Assembly (NCBI GenBank): GCA_016110215.1
Contig: JADWQD010000004.1
Span: 1,860,001 to 1,924,000, forward strand
Direction: 5' to 3'
From: Capronia americana
Taxonomy: Eukaryota; Ascomycota; Eurotiomycetes; Chaetothyriales; Herpotrichiellaceae
Length of the DNA: 64,000 nt
Below, piece after piece: positions 20,318 through 30,142 of the stretch. Every line of letters begins with the position of its first letter. Position 1 is the stretch's first letter. The notes beneath the pieces were generated by a model, which saw only the letters and a program-made list of their open reading frames with translations, was not told the origin of the DNA and did no database searches. The position numbers and the translations under genes were made by a program.

Positions 20318-21793
20318 ATGAGTGACTCGGCGCTTCCACCGGCATACACTGCCTCCGATGCAAGTGCCGGTGGCGGTGTCAATGTCAATGTCGATGGCAA
20401 GACTCGTGGTCTGCTAGCAGAGGCAACCAAGCCCGGTCGTCGCCGCGTCTTCCACGGACGCATCATCCATAGTAAGTCCCTCACGGAGATCGAGATCCTC
20501 GAGCAAGCCAGCCTGGGGATCGACGAGACCGGCACGATTGCATTCGTGGATGCGAGCGTGGCCTCGGCGGCCGAAGCATGTGCCAAACACGCGGGATTCG
20601 CGACGGCCGAGCCCGTCACGCTCAAGCCGTTGCAGTTCCTCTTCCCGGGGCTCATCGACACGCACATGCACGCGCCGCAGTACCCGAACATGGCGCTCGG
20701 CATGGAGGGCGACCTGAAGGAGTGGTGCGAGAACTGGACGGACCCGATGGAGGCATCGTACGCCGACACGGCCAAGGCCCGCCGCGTCTACCGCGACATG
20801 GTGCAGAAGGAGCTCGAGAACGGGAGCACCACGGTGGCGTACAACTCGAGCATCCACCCGGACGCCACCAACGTGCTGGCCGACACGTGCCTGGCGTTCG
20901 GCCAGCGCGCCATCATTGGCAAACTGTGCATCCTCGTCGGCAGCACGCACGGCAACTGGGAGGCGAACGCGCAGCAGAGCATCGCGGACGAAGCCAAGGT
21001 CGTCGCGCACATCCGGCGCATCGACCCCGAGGGCAAGCTCGTCGTGCCGTGCATCCAGCCGCGCGCCGGGTCGTACGTGCCGCCGGAGCTGATGCGCGGG
21101 CTGGGCCATCTGTGCCGCGACAGCGACAGCGAGCAGCCGATCCGCGTGCAGGCGCACATGTGCGAGACGCCGCTGGAGGTGGCCAACATGCACGACCTGC
21201 ACGCCGGCTTCGAGAGCTACGCCGACATGTACGACCACTACGGCCTGTTCGGCCCGCGCACCATCCTGGCGCACTGCATCCACCTGACCGAGCGGGACAT
21301 GGCCGTCATGGCCGCGAGGGGCGTCGGCGTCGCCCACAACGCCAACAGCAACACGTGCCTCACGGACGGCTGGTGCCGCGTCCGCACCTTGCTGGACCGG
21401 GGCATCAAGGTCGGCCTGGGCACCGATTGCTCCGCCGGCTACTCCATCTCCATCCTCAACGCCATGAGGCAGGCGAGTAACGTGTCGCGGCACCTGACCA
21501 TCCACACGGGCGACCCGGCCTGGAAGCTCGGCTTCGAGGAGCTCGTGTACCTGGCCACCATGGGCGGCGCCGAGGTCTGCGCCCTCGACAAGACGGTCGG
21601 GAACTTCGAGGTCGGAAAGGCCTTCGATGCCCTCGTCGTCGATGTCGGCTTGGATGACAATATCAACACCGACGGGTTCGAGCATGACGACATGGCCTTG
21701 TTGAAGAAGTGGGTGTTTATGGGCGACGACCGATCGATACGCAAAGTCTTCGTGGGTGGCAGGTTGGTGGCGGGCAAGGATCTGAAGGCGTGA
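20318..21793 (+). CDS. Guanine deaminase
   Basis: A single exon encodes 491 residues from the ATG at 20318; an in-frame ATG at 20255 would give 512. It hydrolyses guanine to xanthine and ammonia. It is an amidohydrolase with the metal-binding PGLIDTHMHAPQY block (H116 and H118), GSTTVAYNSSIHPD, the RVQAHMCET metal/catalytic segment, ILAHCIHLTE, NSNTCLTDGWCR and GTDCSAGYS with the metal Asp. All hallmark residues are present and length fits fungal enzymes. The gene is much richer in G/C-ending codons than its neighbours, which also creates long antisense open frames. It is convergent with a permease gene and lies 2.8 kb from a nucleoside hydrolase, suggesting nucleobase salvage or nitrogen scavenging. 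Confidence 0.95.
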   Translation: MSDSALPPAYTASDASAGGGVNVNVDGKTRGLLAEATKPGRRRVFHGRIIHSKSLTEIEILEQASLGIDETGTIAFVDASVASAAEACAKHAGFATAEPVTLKPLQFLFPGLIDTHMHAPQYPNMALGMEGDLKEWCENWTDPMEASYADTAKARRVYRDMVQKELENGSTTVAYNSSIHPDATNVLADTCLAFGQRAIIGKLCILVGSTHGNWEANAQQSIADEAKVVAHIRRIDPEGKLVVPCIQPRAGSYVPPELMRGLGHLCRDSDSEQPIRVQAHMCETPLEVANMHDLHAGFESYADMYDHYGLFGPRTILAHCIHLTERDMAVMAARGVGVAHNANSNTCLTDGWCRVRTLLDRGIKVGLGTDCSAGYSISILNAMRQASNVSRHLTIHTGDPAWKLGFEELVYLATMGGAEVCALDKTVGNFEVGKAFDALVVDVGLDDNINTDGFEHDDMALLKKWVFMGDDRSIRKVFVGGRLVAGKDLKA

Positions 21794-22030
21794 AATACTG
21801 GGCATTAAACAGTCGTATGGGGTGTTTGGTCATGGGATGGAAACCCAAGCATGAGACGATGAGACGATGAGACGAGATGAGATGAGAAGAGATGTTCCAA
21901 AATTGATGGGCGGCGCACCGCGCAAATGAGTGTATATTGATCAATTATGGATGCCCTTTGCTCCTTCGTCCACGGTGTATCCCGCGACAAGGAGGTCTGT
22001 AAATATCAAACGCATAATCGCTGGGACCCC

Positions 22031-22050
22031 AGTCCATTCCGGACAAGTGC
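22031..22050. repeat. Palindrome-containing repeat, copy 1
   Basis: The 20-nt unit has the inverted repeat GTCC-ATTCC-GGAC followed by AAGTGC. It is identical to copy 3 and differs from copy 2 at one position in each arm. Confidence 0.8.
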
Positions 22051-22147
22051 CTGTACCGTGTCGCTCAGCCATACTAGTACAAGGTGTGGGTATCATAAAA
22101 ATCAAACCAAATCAAACCAAGTCAGCTCGCTACATCGTGTCGTCGTC

Positions 22148-22167
22148 AGTTCATTCCGAACAAGTGC
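22148..22167. repeat. Palindrome-containing repeat, copy 2 (compensatory changes)
   Basis: The same element reads GTTC-ATTCC-GAAC followed by AAGTGC. Both arms changed in a matching way, so the dyad is intact. It starts 117 nt after copy 1. Confidence 0.8.
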
Positions 22168-22261
22168 CCCCGTACTGTCATGTCATGTCGCTGTACTCGA
22201 ACAGTGTGGAGGTGAACGATCCAAACCACCCGCTCCTCCCATAATTCCCCAAAAATACGCC

Positions 22262-22281
22262 AGTCCATTCCGGACAAGTGC
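22262..22281. repeat. Palindrome-containing repeat, copy 3
   Basis: Identical over 20 nt to copy 1, starting 114 nt after copy 2. It is followed by TTGTACAA, another short palindrome. Confidence 0.8.
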
Positions 22282-22342
22282 TTGTACAAAGAGTATGGTA
22301 ATGTACAAGTGAGCGCTAGACTTACTCAAACCTTCTCAAACC

Positions 22343-23938
22343 TCAATCCTCGAGACTCTTTGGGTCTGGAGTGGGTTTGACGTGATGAATACCTTCATGG
22401 AGGCTTGGTTGTCGGCCCTCCAAGATCCCACCTCGTCGAGGTCCTGTGAAGTGTGTGCGGCCCGTGGTCATCCATGTGACGGCGGCAATCAGACCGCATA
22501 CGCCAACGGCAGCCGACGTGTAGTTCATGTTGCTGCCGTTGACGGGACTGACGGACGGGAAGTTGAACACGATGGCAGCGAAGGTGAGGTACATGATGCC
22601 GACGATGTTGAAGAGCATGCCGAACCGACCCAGAGAGTAGGCGCTGTCGATTGTGTCTCGTCCTTCCAGTCGGCCCCAGATGCGCACGAGGAGTGGCATG
22701 ATGTAAGACAGGTAAAAGCCTTCGGTGGAAATGCCCAGCACAGTGTTGAACCCGGTGACCGATCCGAAGTAGATGGCCATCAGGGCCATGTTGACAACGA
22801 GCACGGTCAAGATGCTGTAGACGGGTACATGGAGCGTCGGGTGGACCTTGCTAATGGTGCCGGAGAACGGCAGCCCGTGGTCGCGAGCGAAAGAGAACAC
22901 GACTCTGGAGCTCTGCGCCATGAGGAAGCACAAGCTGACCAGAGCGATGACGGTGACGAGGGTGGTAAGGCCAACTGCGCCTCCTACGCTCCCGGTAGCC
23001 TCATAGAATATGGCAATCAGAGGCACACCTGTCGAGGACGTCTCGATCGCCGTGAGATTACGGATGCAGAAGAAGGCTGCAATCAGGAAGGCGAAACCTG
23101 TGAATGCACCGATCCAAACTGACCAGATGATCGCTTTGGGGGCATCGTGTCTAGCGTTGCGCATTTCTTCGGTCATGTGCGCCGTTGCATCGTATCCAGT
23201 CATGCCAAAAGCTGCCTGGAGAATCCCCAGCAAACTTGCGTAAGAGTTGCCAAAGCCAGTATTGTTGTTGAAGTCTTTGAAGACGAACGCGGCGCTCGCT
23301 TTATGCTGATCCTTGGCCAGAATGACGATGATGATGGTGATAAACGACAACAAGTTGAAGGTGATCATCACCTTGCCCAGCTTGTTCAGAAGGTGCCGGC
23401 CCCAGACATTGACTGCAGCGGCGAGGATCAGAACGAGATAGCACACGAGGCACGTGTGCCACCTCTCAATCACGAAGTCTGGATGTGCGATCTGTGCCAT
23501 TCCGAGCACGAAGCTGGCCCCGATGAAGCCATTCGCGGCTCCGGCGGACAAGAAACCAATGACAATGAACCAGCCACACAAGTAGGAGGTGAGTCTTGCC
23601 CATTTCGGCGGCGTCAAGATCGCCACCCAGGAGTATTGGCCACCGGCCACGGGGAAGGCGCTGCATATCTCGGCGAAGGAATACGCCACAAAGAGAGAGA
23701 AGAAGGAGACCCCGATCCAGCTGTAGATGATGACCGGCGGCCCTCCTGCTTCAATGGCAGCGACCAGAGAGCCTCCGAGCGCGGTCCAGCAGGTCAAGAC
23801 CGAAAAGGCGAAGCCGACCATTCCGAAGAGTGAGAAGTCTCGTTTGAGCTCCTGCTTGTAGCCGAAGCTCTCGAGGTTGAGGACATCCTCGGTCAATGCC
23901 GCTGCGTTGCTGCCCGACGACAGTTCGTGGGGAGTCAT
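22343..23938 (-). CDS. APC-superfamily permease (choline/GABA/amino-acid type)
   Basis: A single exon encodes 531 residues with about 12 hydrophobic segments. After a short cytosolic N terminus come an FSLFGMVGFAFSVLT helix and an E-I-C-S-A-F-P-V-A-G-G-Q-Y-S-W motif. A central TGYDATAHMTEE motif follows, the signature of the fungal GABA/choline permease branch (Hnm1/Uga4-like). The protein sits in the plasma or vacuolar membrane and imports amines or amino acids; a nucleobase-related substrate is only suggested by its position between guanine deaminase and a nucleoside hydrolase. Divergent from the hydrolase. Confidence 0.88.
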   Translation of the reverse strand: MTPHELSSGSNAAALTEDVLNLESFGYKQELKRDFSLFGMVGFAFSVLTCWTALGGSLVAAIEAGGPPVIIYSWIGVSFFSLFVAYSFAEICSAFPVAGGQYSWVAILTPPKWARLTSYLCGWFIVIGFLSAGAANGFIGASFVLGMAQIAHPDFVIERWHTCLVCYLVLILAAAVNVWGRHLLNKLGKVMITFNLLSFITIIIVILAKDQHKASAAFVFKDFNNNTGFGNSYASLLGILQAAFGMTGYDATAHMTEEMRNARHDAPKAIIWSVWIGAFTGFAFLIAAFFCIRNLTAIETSSTGVPLIAIFYEATGSVGGAVGLTTLVTVIALVSLCFLMAQSSRVVFSFARDHGLPFSGTISKVHPTLHVPVYSILTVLVVNMALMAIYFGSVTGFNTVLGISTEGFYLSYIMPLLVRIWGRLEGRDTIDSAYSLGRFGMLFNIVGIMYLTFAAIVFNFPSVSPVNGSNMNYTSAAVGVCGLIAAVTWMTTGRTHFTGPRRGGILEGRQPSLHEGIHHVKPTPDPKSLED

Positions 23939-24581
23939 TGTGATGTTCGCTGTTGATTTCGTGACGGGGTTTGCTGCCAGTCGTCTCGATTGCTCGAGGT
24001 CTCCATGAAATGTATAAATCCAAGCGAAAGAAAGGCCTGGGCCATGGCTTCTGCGTCCTTATCGGCGAGGGATTGAAAGACATCGAGCTCGCATTGAGAG
24101 GCGTCTCACTTTAGCCGGTCGATAACGTCTCACCCCGCGATAAGTGACTTTGTGCAAAGGAGTGGATGCGTATTATTGGCGGTAGACATACACTGACCGT
24201 AAGACACGAGCTAGCTTACTGCATCCGCCATAGGAGATCCGCGCCTTCATGCCACGAGAGCTCTGACTGGTGAGATGGACGAAAACAAGCTTATCTCGGC
24301 AGGCACAGAAGATCCGAAAATGCATTATGGTTCCCCCTTCGGAGTAATGCACGCAGCGATATCCACAATGCCGAGAGAGGAAGGTGGCCGGGTACCGGAA
24401 CCCTGGTTGCTGCTGAAATATGATGGCCTGGCACGGAATGTAGAATACAATGCCACGTCATTCTGAAGAAGTTCGTCCGCAGGTGAGAGCTTTGAGACGG
24501 ACGGAACATTCTTACCGACGACAAAGGGAACTCAACAGATGAGACTCGTCGCGCTCTCGAAGATTAGTGCAGAGCGACGGA
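23939..24581. promoter_or_regulatory. Divergent promoter region permease / nucleoside hydrolase
   Basis: Three HGATAR GATA-factor motifs are visible: CGATAA at 24120-24125, CGATAA at 24138-24143, and AGATAAG on the minus strand near 24290-24296. The first two are 18 nt apart. In ascomycetes such sites bind AreA/NIT2 at nitrogen-catabolic genes, which would fit co-induction of transporter and hydrolase under nitrogen limitation. Binding here is inference. Confidence 0.45.
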
Positions 24582-25934
24582 ATGGAGGACAGAGTGCCAG
24601 TGTGGTTGGATGTCGACACAGGTAAGTGTGAATTTGTGCTTGCCTCCAGGAAGCGAGGGATGCGGTGGCTACTGACACTGCGGAGGCCACGATGTAGGAT
24701 ACACCCTTCCATGCTGCCAGCCAAGAATACGGCCAACTGAGAGCACAGGACGTCTTTGCCATTCTCATTGCGGCGCATCATCCGCAATTGAATTTCCTTG
24801 GTGTGAGCTCAACACACGGCAATGCTCCTCAAATCCACACCACGAATAATTCGAGCGCCGTCCTCAGCGCCGTGGGAAGGACAGACGTCAAGGTTTATCC
24901 CGGGTCGGCGAAGCCTTTCTGCCGCGCAGAAGTCGATACGCCCGACATCCATGGTGAACAGTCTCCTTGCCCGTGACTGCATACTCAGGTGCTGACCGTC
25001 TTCAGGTCCCACAGGTCTCGGCGGTACCACTCTCCTTCCCCAGCCAACAACCAATATCGTCAGAGATGTGAACTTCCTTGTCGCCACTCGGGATGCTATC
25101 ATGGCACAGCCGCCTCAGACGGCGTGGTACGTGGCCACTGGGCCTTGCACGAACGCGGCCCTGCTCTTCCTGGCGTATCCTGAAGTCGCCCACCACCTCG
25201 CTGGGTAAGTTGGACCTTGCTTTTAGACCATTATCCCGAGGGCCGCAATGTTTTCCGGTCCCTGAGAAGACATGAACTGCTTCTAATCGTGTCTTTGCGT
25301 TAGCCTGAGCATCATGGGTGGCGCGGTTGGAGGCGATTTCTGCCCTCAGGTATCGAAAGAGTTTGGCAAAACCCTAGGTCAAGGTGAGGGTTTCGGAAAC
25401 GAGACTCCGTGGGCGGAATTCAACATCTATTGCGATCCCGAAGCTGCGCAGGCCGTCTTTTCGAACCCCGTCATATCAGCGAAGACGACCCTCGTCACAC
25501 TCGATCTGACACATCAATGTCTCGCAACTAAAGAGGTCCGAGGACGATTCTTGGGCTCCGAGAAGCCGAGTCAGCTGCGCCTCTTCCTCCACGAGATACT
25601 CACCTTTTTCGCACAGAGCTATGTGGAATGGTTTGATGTGTATGAAGGCCCTCCGCTGCATGATCCCCTTGCCGTTGCTGCCTTATTTGGCTATTCTAGC
25701 GGCATATATGAGGATGATGGCGACCGATACGATGTCAAAGTTGTGACGGACGGAGCACATAGCCCGCTTGATTCTGTGCGAGGGCAGGTGGGTAGGACCA
25801 TCGTTAAGAAAGTAGAGCCAGGCGTAGACGGTGTTGTGAAAGGGGTAAGGATACCTAGAACTCTGCATACGCATACATTCTGGGATGTCTTGGAGCAGTG
25901 CGCGAAGACCGCAGATGAGAGGAAATCCACCTGA
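24582..25934 (+). CDS. Inosine/uridine-preferring nucleoside hydrolase (with 8-nt micro-exon)
   Basis: Five exons, 24582-24621, 24686-24693, 24749-24953, 25006-25204 and 25304-25934, encode about 360 residues. The enzyme splits nucleosides to base and ribose. The N-terminal calcium-binding motif reads VWLDVDTGHDDVFAIL and matches the family D-x-D-x-G-x-D-D only if the 8-nt exon GCCACGAT is included. Then come GVSSTHGNAP, KVYPGSAKPFC, IHGPTGLGGT, WYVATGPCTNAAL, MGGAV, E-F-N-I-Y-C-D-P-E-A-A and a C-terminal segment with the GAHSPLD stretch. Skipping the micro-exon breaks the motif and the frame. Introns are 64, 55, 52 and 99 nt, with branch-like CTGAC, CTGAG, CTGAC and CTAAT. Divergent from the permease. 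Confidence 0.9.
24686..24693 (+). other. 8-nt micro-exon of the nucleoside hydrolase gene
   Basis: GCCACGAT lies between a GCGGAG acceptor and a GTAGGA donor. It supplies the last two bases of the Gly codon, then His and Asp, of the active-site D-T-G-H-D-D motif. Confidence 0.75.
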
Positions 25935-26601
25935 TCAATACATCATCGTGGAATTAGTCTTTCTTCGACGATGCAAACCAAGCCATGTGAGCTCGGAAAG
26001 TTGCATGCCGTGTCTTCGAAAGGGCCCAGTCTCGAACCTTGGGTTCTCAGATACGTAACCTTGCCGGGAATCGTCCGAATTTTCCACCTCCTTCGAAGGA
26101 CATATCGACAGACAAATTGCGAGTATCAAATGACAGTAAGAGTCCAGAAACACGACTGGGTATTAGTTTCTTAGGTGATGGGAAGAGAAGAATGCGATGT
26201 CGAAAAAGCCACGAAAGAAAGCCGAATGATATAGTGCGGTGCGCGCAGTACACTGTACAGTAGTGCCAAGAAGTACGGTGAAGTTCAAGACCGATCACGT
26301 TCTACTCCCGTCCCGTCCCCATTATGCATCACTCTTACGGGATAGCTCAAATATCTGGCCAGACTGGAAGGATGAGATGTGTGGGCGAGTACAGGTAGGA
26401 TGAAAGTGGGAGAAAGACACGAATCCAGTGCTCGGACTATGCCGTGGCCGTCGGGAGAAACGTGAGTGCTTGAAATGTACTCGACTGAGTGATAAACTAC
26501 AGTTGGTACAAGTCGACACAAAAATCAACGTGGATACTCACTTAGCAGTGAATCATCTGTGACCGAACTCGCTGCGACTGATTCGTGTGCACGTATTGAT
26601 A
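25935..26601. other. Convergent intergenic region
   Basis: This 667-nt region lies between the 3' ends of the nucleoside hydrolase and the 470-aa gene. No gene is seen. Confidence 0.45.
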
Positions 26602-28014
26602 TCAGTCCTCCAACTTTACGACCGGGCTTGCGCCGTTGAAACGGTCATTGACTCGCCTGAGACGCTCTAATTCATGTTGAAATCGCTCACTGAGGCTCTG
26701 CTCGGAAAGCCTCCCGGTCACATCATTGCCCCCGAGCAAATCAAACTGCCCGGGCAGGCCGACCTTGGAGGCGAACTCGTCAAACTCCGCTCCTACAATG
26801 TCTAGGCTTTGGAGGTGCCCTTCTTCAATCTCGACAAGGACCGGCCGTCCCAAGTATTCGTCTCGGCAGCTCAATTCCCAGATATTGTGCAACACGCCGA
26901 CCAGCTTCTGCACAAAGTCTTCCAGGGGATACTTTTCTGCAAGTCGGTTGAAGCAGCCTTCCCGAGACACGATCGAAGCGTCCGCGACCATGGAAAACTC
27001 CTGGAGCGTGCTGATGCGCAGCTTTGTCCATTCGGGGTCTTCCATACCTTCGACGGAGACGGAAGTGGTGGGCAGGCGGAACATCTTGTTGACCAAATCC
27101 ACGACTTCCTCGTCATATGCGGCCGTGGCGCCTGCATCAGAAAGGTCTCGGGGATCAACGTAGCCCCAAGCAAAACAGTCTTCCAGCGACGGGACAGTGT
27201 CTGCTTGGGGGTTGAGAGTCTGAAATCGCAACGACTCAAGGCCTGTTCGGAGCATGAGTTCACACGCAACCCGCATCCATCGCTGGTCGAGACTTTGGTC
27301 TATCAGGTCCGAGAACTTGGCCGAGATAACCATGAACCGTGGTAACAAGTGGAAAAGCAACAAGACCTTGATGACCCGTGGGTCTGAGCCAGCACCTGAC
27401 GCGTGTTGATGCGTCCACGCTTCGTATATCTGGCGTTCCACATCCCCGTCGACTACGCCTGTCGTCGAAGCTGTGGCTGGGCGCTTCTCCAGTCTTCGCA
27501 AGTGGCTTTGGCGCGCTGCCTGCCACTTTCGGCGAGCTTGGATATCGTCTTGTGCGCGGGCTTTGAGTTTCTCTAACATTACATCTGTGAAATGAGGCGA
27601 GGGACCAGATGACAAGCCGGAGAGGAGAACCAAGAATTCCAGGATGTCGAGTCTGAAAGTCAATCCTGGGTCATGCTCGTAGCCGGGGTGATGTCCATTG
27701 AAGATCTGGATGAAGGAGTCGAAGATGGTTAAAAGGCGCAGAGCCTCGTGGGATCTACCCACCTCTTCATTGTCATCGAGCCCGCTTGAAAGGCAGCGCA
27801 ATTGTGCCGTGATGACTTGGAACAGTGTGTAATCGAGGATCATGATGTCTACATCCAGTTGCAGGTCGGGCTCTGAACAGCGAATGTCCGCCATCATACC
27901 ACTGGCACCAGAGCGTAACAATTTCCTTTGGACGAATCTCTCCTGGTGTTGCCTCCGGTCATCGCTTGGGGAGAAAAGATCAAGTTCTAGTCGGACGAGC
28001 TTGCTCGGACACAT
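26602..28014 (-). CDS. Uncharacterised fungal protein, 470 residues
   Basis: A single open frame with ATG at 28014. I do not recognise the family. It is largely alpha-helical with no signal peptide or membrane segment. A charged N terminus is followed by leucine-rich helices (about 50-140) and a basic coiled-coil-like stretch rich in Arg, Gln and Ala (about 160-190). Two more helical blocks follow, with repeated acidic/hydrophobic patterns up to an Arg-Leu-rich C-terminal helix and an acidic end. Position-wise it is 518 nt downstream of JJJ1 on the same strand. A short upstream exon is possible. Confidence 0.6.
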   Translation of the reverse strand: MCPSKLVRLELDLFSPSDDRRQHQERFVQRKLLRSGASGMMADIRCSEPDLQLDVDIMILDYTLFQVITAQLRCLSSGLDDNEEVGRSHEALRLLTIFDSFIQIFNGHHPGYEHDPGLTFRLDILEFLVLLSGLSSGPSPHFTDVMLEKLKARAQDDIQARRKWQAARQSHLRRLEKRPATASTTGVVDGDVERQIYEAWTHQHASGAGSDPRVIKVLLLFHLLPRFMVISAKFSDLIDQSLDQRWMRVACELMLRTGLESLRFQTLNPQADTVPSLEDCFAWGYVDPRDLSDAGATAAYDEEVVDLVNKMFRLPTTSVSVEGMEDPEWTKLRISTLQEFSMVADASIVSREGCFNRLAEKYPLEDFVQKLVGVLHNIWELSCRDEYLGRPVLVEIEEGHLQSLDIVGAEFDEFASKVGLPGQFDLLGGNDVTGRLSEQSLSERFQHELERLRRVNDRFNGASPVVKLED

Positions 28015-28531
28015 GCAGATGAATTTGTCTCAGCTGAGTTTCATGCACGCCATGCGGTGTGCAACGTTGGGTAGTCCATTCGTGCGGAACCATGGCATCT
28101 GCAATGCGGGGAGATAAAACACTATCTTAATGCCACCAATGATGCAGGTCGTCTTTATGTTGTTTCCAAGGAACAAGGAAAGTTGAGAGCAGAGCGAACA
28201 AAGCCAGAGTGGGACAATAATTAAGCATAGCAATCTGCCTCTGTTGTCCTTGTGGGGCACACCTAGAAGGTTGTCATAGGCGGTCATAGAGCAAGCCTAT
28301 GGCGACTCCGCATTGAGAATTGCTCCAGCATCTCCTTCCTCTACGAGGAGATATTCCTCGACGCTCGCAAAGTCTCCCGTCTCGACAGGTATTCGTCTCA
28401 ATCCTCACTTCAACCATAACCCAAGTCTTTGTTCTAAACGCCCTCGCTATGCAGTCGTCTCTAAGGGGTATATATGCAGGACGGGCGTCGCCAGGACGTA
28501 AACATAAATCATCACACGATAACTCGTAACA
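28015..28531. other. Intergenic region between 470-aa gene and JJJ1
   Basis: This 517-nt stretch separates two minus-strand genes. It includes a minus-strand open frame of 85 codons with an ATG (28287-28030) that shows no family motif and could be 5' leader or an upstream exon. Confidence 0.4.
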
Positions 28532-30142
28532 TCACTTCTTCTTTCCCTTTCCGGTTTTGACCGCCTTTACCTGTTTCAATGGAGCAGCGTGATCCTCTTC
28601 TTCGATATGGTTGAATAGTCGCGTCTTTGAAGGAAACTCGGCCTTGCACACAACACACTGGAACTCCACGGCAGGCTTCCGGGCAGCCTTTTTAGCTTTC
28701 TTCTGCTTTGCTTTACCGATCTTTGGCTGCCCTGTCTGTTCACGGTCGGACGCCATCGGGGTGCCAGACAGACTCAAATCTTCGAGTGCTGCAGAGGCCT
28801 CCTCGACAGGCTCTTGAGCCAAGCGGTCTTCGATGTCGGTCCGGGGTGCGTAATCGTCGTCTTCGTCTGGGGAGGCATCAGAAACCTCAGCGCCCTTTTC
28901 CGTCTTCGAAGAGCCGTTTGTCTCGTGTATTGGTTCTTTGTCGTCGGATTCAGACTCGCCTTCCGGCATGGGTGCCTCTCGAGACGGCGAGTCATCAGAC
29001 TCTTTGGCGTGTGGGTCTTCGTCGGCAGCTGCATACCCATGCTCCGCAACGGTGCGTCCATTATCTAGATTCAGCTCGGCGCCTTCGACCTTCATCTCCT
29101 TCCGAAGCTGTTTCAGTAGTTTGATATGCTTCTTGCTCTTCTCATGTGCTATGAACTGTGCCTCGCTTTTGAAAGTCTTGTCGCAGACTACACAATCATA
29201 TTCGTGTTCTTCAATTTCAGACTCACTTGAGAACCCTCCTTCATATGCATCTTTTGTCCTTGACTTGGCCCAGTCTGGTATGGCATCCTCTCCGGCTTCT
29301 TGAAACTTCGCCTGCCGTGCTGCTCTTGACCTCGCAGCCTGTGCTGCAGCCGCTTCTCGAAGCGCTTTTTGCCTCTCAGCCTCGGATACCTGATTGTTCT
29401 GTACGCGCGGGTCCCGTTTTCGGATAAAGGCGATGAGTGTACGTACTGCCTCGTTGTATTCTTGGATGGCCTCGTCTCGTATCTTCTTGTTCTCCTTCTC
29501 CATCAGCCTGCGAATCCTCCTGTCTGGTGCATCCGACAACCGATATTCATCTTTCCAGGAGTAACTCTTTCTTGTAGCAAAACCGGTCCAAGCAGCGTAG
29601 AAAGGGCGAACCACATCTTCATAGTCGTCGTCCCGGTGTCCGAACTCTGGGTAGTCCATCGGGTCCTCGTTTTCCCACTGGCAAGCGATGTCCTCCTCCT
29701 TGGCTAGCTGCTTGAAGAAGTCGTCAAGCCCGCCAAAAAAGCCACTGGGCGCATCGCTGAACTCCAGACGGCCATTAAACTTCATCATCAGCTTCAGCAC
29801 ATCTTCCGTCGTCGTCATGCGGATATTGTATGAGAACTCATCCCCGCCGGAGCCATTGGCCTGGCCTCCGCGCAGGAGGATATCCCTATGCGAGTCATAC
29901 CAAGCTCTTTCTTGGGGATCTGAGAGGACTTCGTAGGCAGACTGGACTTCGGCAAACAGTCTGGTGGTTTCGTCCACATTGCCATAATTTCGGTCGGGGT
30001 GTAGTTCGAGGGCTTTTCGGCGGTACGCTTTCTTGATCTCGTCGTCGGTCGCTGTCCTTTCAACGCCAAGGAGGTCGTAGTAGTCCGCCTTCGCTGGCGC
30101 CTCGTCCTGCGTGGCGTTGCCGGTAGATTGTCGTTGGCCCAT
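28532..30142 (-). CDS. JJJ1: J-domain co-chaperone JJJ1 (DNAJC21 type)
   Basis: A single exon encodes 536 residues. The J domain (about 20-86) has HPD at 48-50. It is followed by the family segment with [21 protein letters not shown] and P-x-F-Y-x-x-W-x-x-F-x-T. Next come a charged coiled coil (about 210-285), a first C2H2 finger of the ZUO1-C2H2 type (C317, C320, H333, H339) and a long acidic linker. A second C2H2 finger (C496, C499, H512, H518) precedes a Lys-rich tail. This is the full JJJ1/DNAJC21 layout. These proteins stimulate Hsp70 ATPase and help release shuttling factors from cytosolic pre-60S ribosomes. Divergent from the SPX-RING gene, with a CCAATCA box between them. Confidence 0.95.
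   Translation of the reverse strand: MGQRQSTGNATQDEAPAKADYYDLLGVERTATDDEIKKAYRRKALELHPDRNYGNVDETTRLFAEVQSAYEVLSDPQERAWYDSHRDILLRGGQANGSGGDEFSYNIRMTTTEDVLKLMMKFNGRLEFSDAPSGFFGGLDDFFKQLAKEEDIACQWENEDPMDYPEFGHRDDDYEDVVRPFYAAWTGFATRKSYSWKDEYRLSDAPDRRIRRLMEKENKKIRDEAIQEYNEAVRTLIAFIRKRDPRVQNNQVSEAERQKALREAAAAQAARSRAARQAKFQEAGEDAIPDWAKSRTKDAYEGGFSSESEIEEHEYDCVVCDKTFKSEAQFIAHEKSKKHIKLLKQLRKEMKVEGAELNLDNGRTVAEHGYAAADEDPHAKESDDSPSREAPMPEGESESDDKEPIHETNGSSKTEKGAEVSDASPDEDDDYAPRTDIEDRLAQEPVEEASAALEDLSLSGTPMASDREQTGQPKIGKAKQKKAKKAARKPAVEFQCVVCKAEFPSKTRLFNHIEEEDHAAPLKQVKAVKTGKGKKK

Larger units (their letters stand above)
21794..22342. other. Convergent intergenic region with repeats
   Basis: Between the 3' ends of guanine deaminase and the permease, this stretch has a GAGACGAT/GAGAT simple repeat (about 21851-21893) and three copies of a 20-nt palindrome-containing element, annotated separately. 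No gene is seen. Confidence 0.55.

Noticed and set aside
20578..21480. 300-codon plus-strand frame in guanine deaminase region
   Set aside because: Out-of-frame shadow of the deaminase, Arg/Pro/His-rich.
20414..21805. 463-codon minus-strand frame opposite guanine deaminase
   Set aside because: Product of the strong G/C third-position bias; low-complexity Val/His/Ala/Arg translation without any family motif.
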